Part shown: positions 60,763 to 64,000 of the stretch, piece by piece | Layout: every line of letters begins with the position of its first letter | How positions within the stretch are numbered: the stretch's first letter is position 1 | DNA from: Clarireedia homoeocarpa | Taxonomy: Eukaryota; Ascomycota; Leotiomycetes; Helotiales; Rutstroemiaceae | Reading direction: 5' to 3' | NCBI GenBank assembly: GCA_001465935.1 | Contig: LNKV01000038.1 | Location: 566,176-630,175 of the forward strand | Length of the DNA stretch: 64,000 nucleotides | Program-made: the position numbers and the translations under genes | Notes under the pieces: model-generated | Told to the model about the DNA's origin: nothing | What the model saw: only the letters and a program-made list of their open reading frames with translations | The model's database searches: none

Positions 60763-60886
60763 TGAGGTCTACGATTACGGAAGACATCCATTACTGTACC
60801 TGAACGTACAGGACAGGAATGTACATTATTGAGGTCTAGGATTACGGAAGACATTCATTACTGTACCTGAACGTACAGCACAGAAG
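60763..60886. repeat. 67-bp-period tandem duplication containing a GTACAG hairpin
   Basis: Copies of about 56 bp at 60763-60818 and 60830-60886, separated by about 11 bp, differ at a few bases. Each includes CTGTACCTGAACGTACAG, a 6-bp inverted repeat with a 6-nt loop. Confidence 0.85.
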
Positions 60887-63420
60887 AAATAGGAAAGGGC
60901 GGACAGTTTCGGCAACACCCGAACTAGACTGGATGTTGAGAGAGTGTGCGAGTGAGAGATAGATGTCTAGAACTTGGCGGAGCGGTATTGCTTGTGGGGA
61001 ACGTCCGGATCTGGATGAGGATTGACTGACACTTTTGTAAATACATGTAGATGAGGGTCTGGACTATGAATGCTTAAGTTACTGTAAATACAATGGATAC
61101 TTTACTTGTACGGGGTTGTGCAGAGCATCCCATACATACTGTAGCGTAGTATGAGTATGGAGATTCTGGGGCAGAGGATAACTGGATGAGGAAGGAAAGG
61201 TAAATTAAACAACACTCTTGCGCACGATGGTCTCGAATAGGTAGACAGACAAGACAGACAGATTAGAATTCATTCCTTGACTTTCTTAACTTAACTTCAC
61301 TTATGGTACAGTACAGTACAGTACAGCACAGTATCTTTTTCCTGTCGTAATACTGGTACTGACTGTACTCCACCGAAGCGCAGTGGAAAATCACCAGTGG
61401 ATAAAGGCAGGGAACGGAGGTTTAATTCCAAGGCAGATTCATCTTACTGTAAGATAAGGTAGGTCCATCGGAAACAGATGAAGGGTTCCTGTACTATATC
61501 GTTTATTGAAGAGGAAAACATTGGTACGAATGATGTCGATCTGTCGGTAAGGGGATAGATAGACGGTGATTTCCAAGGAAAATTTTAATGCAATAGGGCG
61601 TTGGACCCTGATTTTCCCAGCTCCGGTTTGTTTGAATCCGTGCTTACTTACTTCCTTTGCTCTACTTGTGCGCGATTTCAATTGGACTATTGTGGTTGGT
61701 TGCATAGTTGGTATGCATATGAGCCAGTTTTCCACTCTGGGAAAGCTGTGTTGATGGGTGGGGGAAGTCCCCTGGTTCACAAGTTTGGTTCTGGATTTTG
61801 CCCGTTCCCCATTATGTTCGGTTTGTGGGAGATGAGTTGTTGAGTCTCGAATGGGACCTGCTGTCGCGGTATCATTGGTGTAAAAGTACGAAGTAAGTCA
61901 CAGTCCGGGAAAAGATACAATGTACAGATAGATGAAAGATGTATGCAAGGCATCCATCCATTCGAGCGGTCTAGACCGTTCCGCACTAAAGTTGTCATCT
62001 ATTAGTCTTCCCGTTCGTGCATCGTTACCATTGACCGAGTAGTTCTATAGTTGATGATTGATTAATCATCATTATCACGAACGAACGAACGTCAGGTACG
62101 AGCGCGCCACGAATTGCGCTTCGTGCGCTTAGCTATAGATTATAGTACAGAGACAAGGTGCGCGAATTGACACGAGTGTGAGCTTGAGTGTGCTCGGGTT
62201 GCCAGTTCATACGTGCAGTGTAGTTGCGCTGCGTTGAGTCATATCTCGACTCGATTCGACTCGACTTGCCCGTTCCTGGTCTGTAGTCTGGACGGTGGCT
62301 CCGTACGCTGTCGATACTTGCCAGTTAACGTATGCGTTAACTCATATTTTCCCCGAAAGGGAGTTGCTATCGAGTGGGCGAACACAGTCAGCATAGGAGC
62401 GGGCGAGTGATTCAAATAGGTGGGGAATGGGTTTGAGTTGATTTTTGTGTGTTTGGGGAAAAGGATGAGGCAGGGAAGTAGTTCGTAGCAGGGAAATGTA
62501 GGTTTGATCGTCAGTTTAGTGGTTGCGGAGGAGGAGGATGGGCCTAGAACAATCGATGGGCGGAAAGGGAGGGGGTAGTGTCGGGTTTATGATGTTTCAG
62601 AATTGTGGGGAGAGCGGAGAGAAGATGTTTATGCGTGGGCTTATTTATGTATAGACTTGGACCGATGAATATAACAGAATGGAATAGATGGGCATGAGCC
62701 TACGCGGTAGGCAATATTGTACGTGAGGGGATTTTGGGGGGAAGGAGGAGGAAGGCGTGGTGCAAATTCAAGTAGGTGATGAAGATTTTGTTGACTGCTC
62801 TGGTGAACATGTTTCGCGACTCTCATGGACATTGTATTCATGACACATAGGAAGTACAGGTCCTTTGGGCACGATGAGATGAGGGCAGAGAGCTTCAATC
62901 AGGTAGTAGTTCTGAAATGTTACGATGGTACAGTGGAGCATGCTGTGCGCTGTTTGCCGTATTAATTTATGGGATACGAGGGCTCTCGAATATCTAGGTA
63001 TTTTGTCTACTATATTAGAATGTTTCCTCCGCTATCTTTGTTTGCCTTTTTTGTGGTGGGATGTAGGATGTAGGATGAAACTGTAGAACCAAACTCAGGC
63101 GGTGGAAGTATGGGGTGATGGGAAGATTGATACTGTGAGAACATGTTCGATGGATGGTGGCACGGTGTAGTGCATGTATATGATGAGGGATACGTCCAAC
63201 GACAATCAAACAAGCACGATCGGTGTAAGATACACGTTAGACATGAACAATAACTTAAGTTTTAACCCTATTTACTGACTGCTAGAAAACTTGAAACTCG
63301 ATATTAACAACATGAGACGCGATGTGCAGCTTTCACCTCCCTGCCATGAACCTGTCACGTTTTTGTTCCTTGCCTCCTTTTCTCACCATATTCCTCTATG
63401 TCTCTATACACCTCACATCT

Positions 63421-63642
63421 TTACTCTTTATCCTCCTGAACCACGGTCACTTTCCCCGTGTTCGGGTTTTCCCCCAAGTTCTCCTTCATGCACTCTGCCG
63501 TCGTGCTTGATGCCCCTTCATCAATGACTTCGGCGTCTTTCGCTGTTCTTTGGAAGTCAGTAAACGCGTCCCAAATCTAAGGTACAACGGGCTGCTCTTA
63601 CCGTGCTCTTCCCTTGATCTCCTCTTCAAGGGCGCTGGTCAT
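63421..63642 (-). CDS. Candidate small acidic protein, two exons, 55 aa
   Basis: Exon 1 (63642-63602) reads MTSALEEEIKGRA. A 54-bp intron (63548-63601) follows, with a GTAAGA donor, TACTGAC branch site and AAAG acceptor. Exon 2 (63547-63421) reads RTAKDAEVIDEGASSTTAECM and ends VTVVQEDKE. Intron signals are good and the joined peptide is hydrophilic and acidic. Family not recognised. It could instead be the 3' exons of the adjacent ankyrin gene. Confidence 0.4.
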
Positions 63643-63670
63643 CTTTATGATGTGTATTGAATTTATTCCT

Positions 63671-64000
63671 CTATACTACCTCTCCCGTAACCATCTGCGA
63701 GCGATGTCCGGTAGAGAACCACGCATAAGGTCCTCGTCCATACCTAGATGTGCCCATATGTTCCCCTTTGCGAAGTAAATAGCTTACAATTTTATGAAAA
63801 CCACCGCGCACAGCAGCAGCCAGTGTAGTACAATGGTGTAAATCTCGGGCGTCAATTGCTGCACCATTCTCGATTAGTATCTTGAAGACTTCGAGTTACT
63901 TTTTTTCCTGGACCCCAAAACGGGGTAGAGCAAGGTGTAGAACTGCTCTTCCAAACTCATCAACGTCCTTTATATTCGAATCTGCTGCTAGTAAGACTGC
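63671..64000 (-). pseudogene. Ankyrin-repeat protein fragment with an internal stop, truncated by the right edge
   Basis: The minus strand enters from the edge with AVLLAADSNIKDVDEFGRAVLHLAL, then a TAA at 63898-63896, then LEVFKILIENGAAIDARD and TTLAAAVRGGFHKIVSYLLRKG in the same frame, and a stop at 63673. The ankyrin consensus (AxDxxGxTxLHxA...VxxLLxxGA) is clear over two or more repeats. The internal TAA sits where a CAA (Gln) would fit, so this copy looks inactivated. Ankyrin repeats in fungi are often the C-terminal part of NLR-like or HET-linked proteins; the N-terminal part is outside the window. Confidence 0.7.

Larger units (their letters stand above)
53714..63420. other. 9.7-kb repeat-rich, gene-poor tract
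   Basis: No supported gene. Frames are short, overlap on both strands, or are simple-repeat translations. The tract carries many short tandem arrays and four tandem duplications of 23-67 bp, listed separately, plus numerous TACTGTAC/GTACAGTA motifs between 58.4 and 61.5 kb. Non-coding RNA cannot be excluded. Confidence 0.5.

Overview
The window is chromosomal DNA of a filamentous ascomycete (Pezizomycotina). Single-copy housekeeping genes are split by short introns, mostly 47-150 bp, with GT...AG borders and CTAAC/CTGAC-like branch sites. Recognisable genes include CCR4, the DNA primase large subunit, an AcrB-type protein, an ETFRF1/LYRM5-like LYR protein, a proteinase-K-like subtilase, a P450 and several HET-domain sequences. 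A leotiomycete (Botrytis/Sclerotinia relatives) is my best guess from general protein style; I could not test it.

Layout. 0-2.6 kb: a cytochrome P450 cut by the left edge (+), convergent with an extended SDR reductase (-), a pair of the kind seen at secondary-metabolism loci. 2.6-6.4 kb: gene-poor, with a 249-bp MITE-like element bounded by perfect 27-bp inverted repeats. 6.4-12.2 kb: secreted subtilase (+), LYR-motif protein with a 13-nt micro-exon (+), SAM-methyltransferase-like protein (-). 14.1-19 kb: a doubtful small gene and a tRNA-like scar (-), CCR4 deadenylase (+), hotdog thioesterase-like protein (-). 20-24 kb: small membrane ORFs and a HET-domain pseudogene that keeps one frame but carries five internal stops. 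24.7-26.5 kb: DNA primase large subunit (-) with MluI-cell-cycle-box-like motifs upstream. 27.5-36.8 kb: a one-TM hypothetical protein (+) and the AcrB-like protein (+) with two overlapping uORFs. 37.5-42.2 kb: metallophosphoesterase (-) and a conserved low-complexity protein ending in a CaaX box (+). 44.6-48.1 kb: a second HET pseudogene (+) and a small TM protein (-). 48.1-63.4 kb: a long, gene-poor, repeat-rich tract with only one convincing gene (a 137-aa Cys-rich protein at 53.3 kb), a possible LTR-retroelement remnant, and several 23-67 bp tandem duplications. 63.4-64 kb: a small two-exon ORF and a broken ankyrin-repeat gene running off the right edge.

The genes do not form one pathway. 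Conserved cellular genes (mRNA decay, DNA replication, mitochondrial LYR protein, membrane signalling) are interspersed with decayed members of expanding fungal families (two HET genes, one ankyrin gene). All coordinates, reading frames and splice sites were worked out by eye; no homology search was run.
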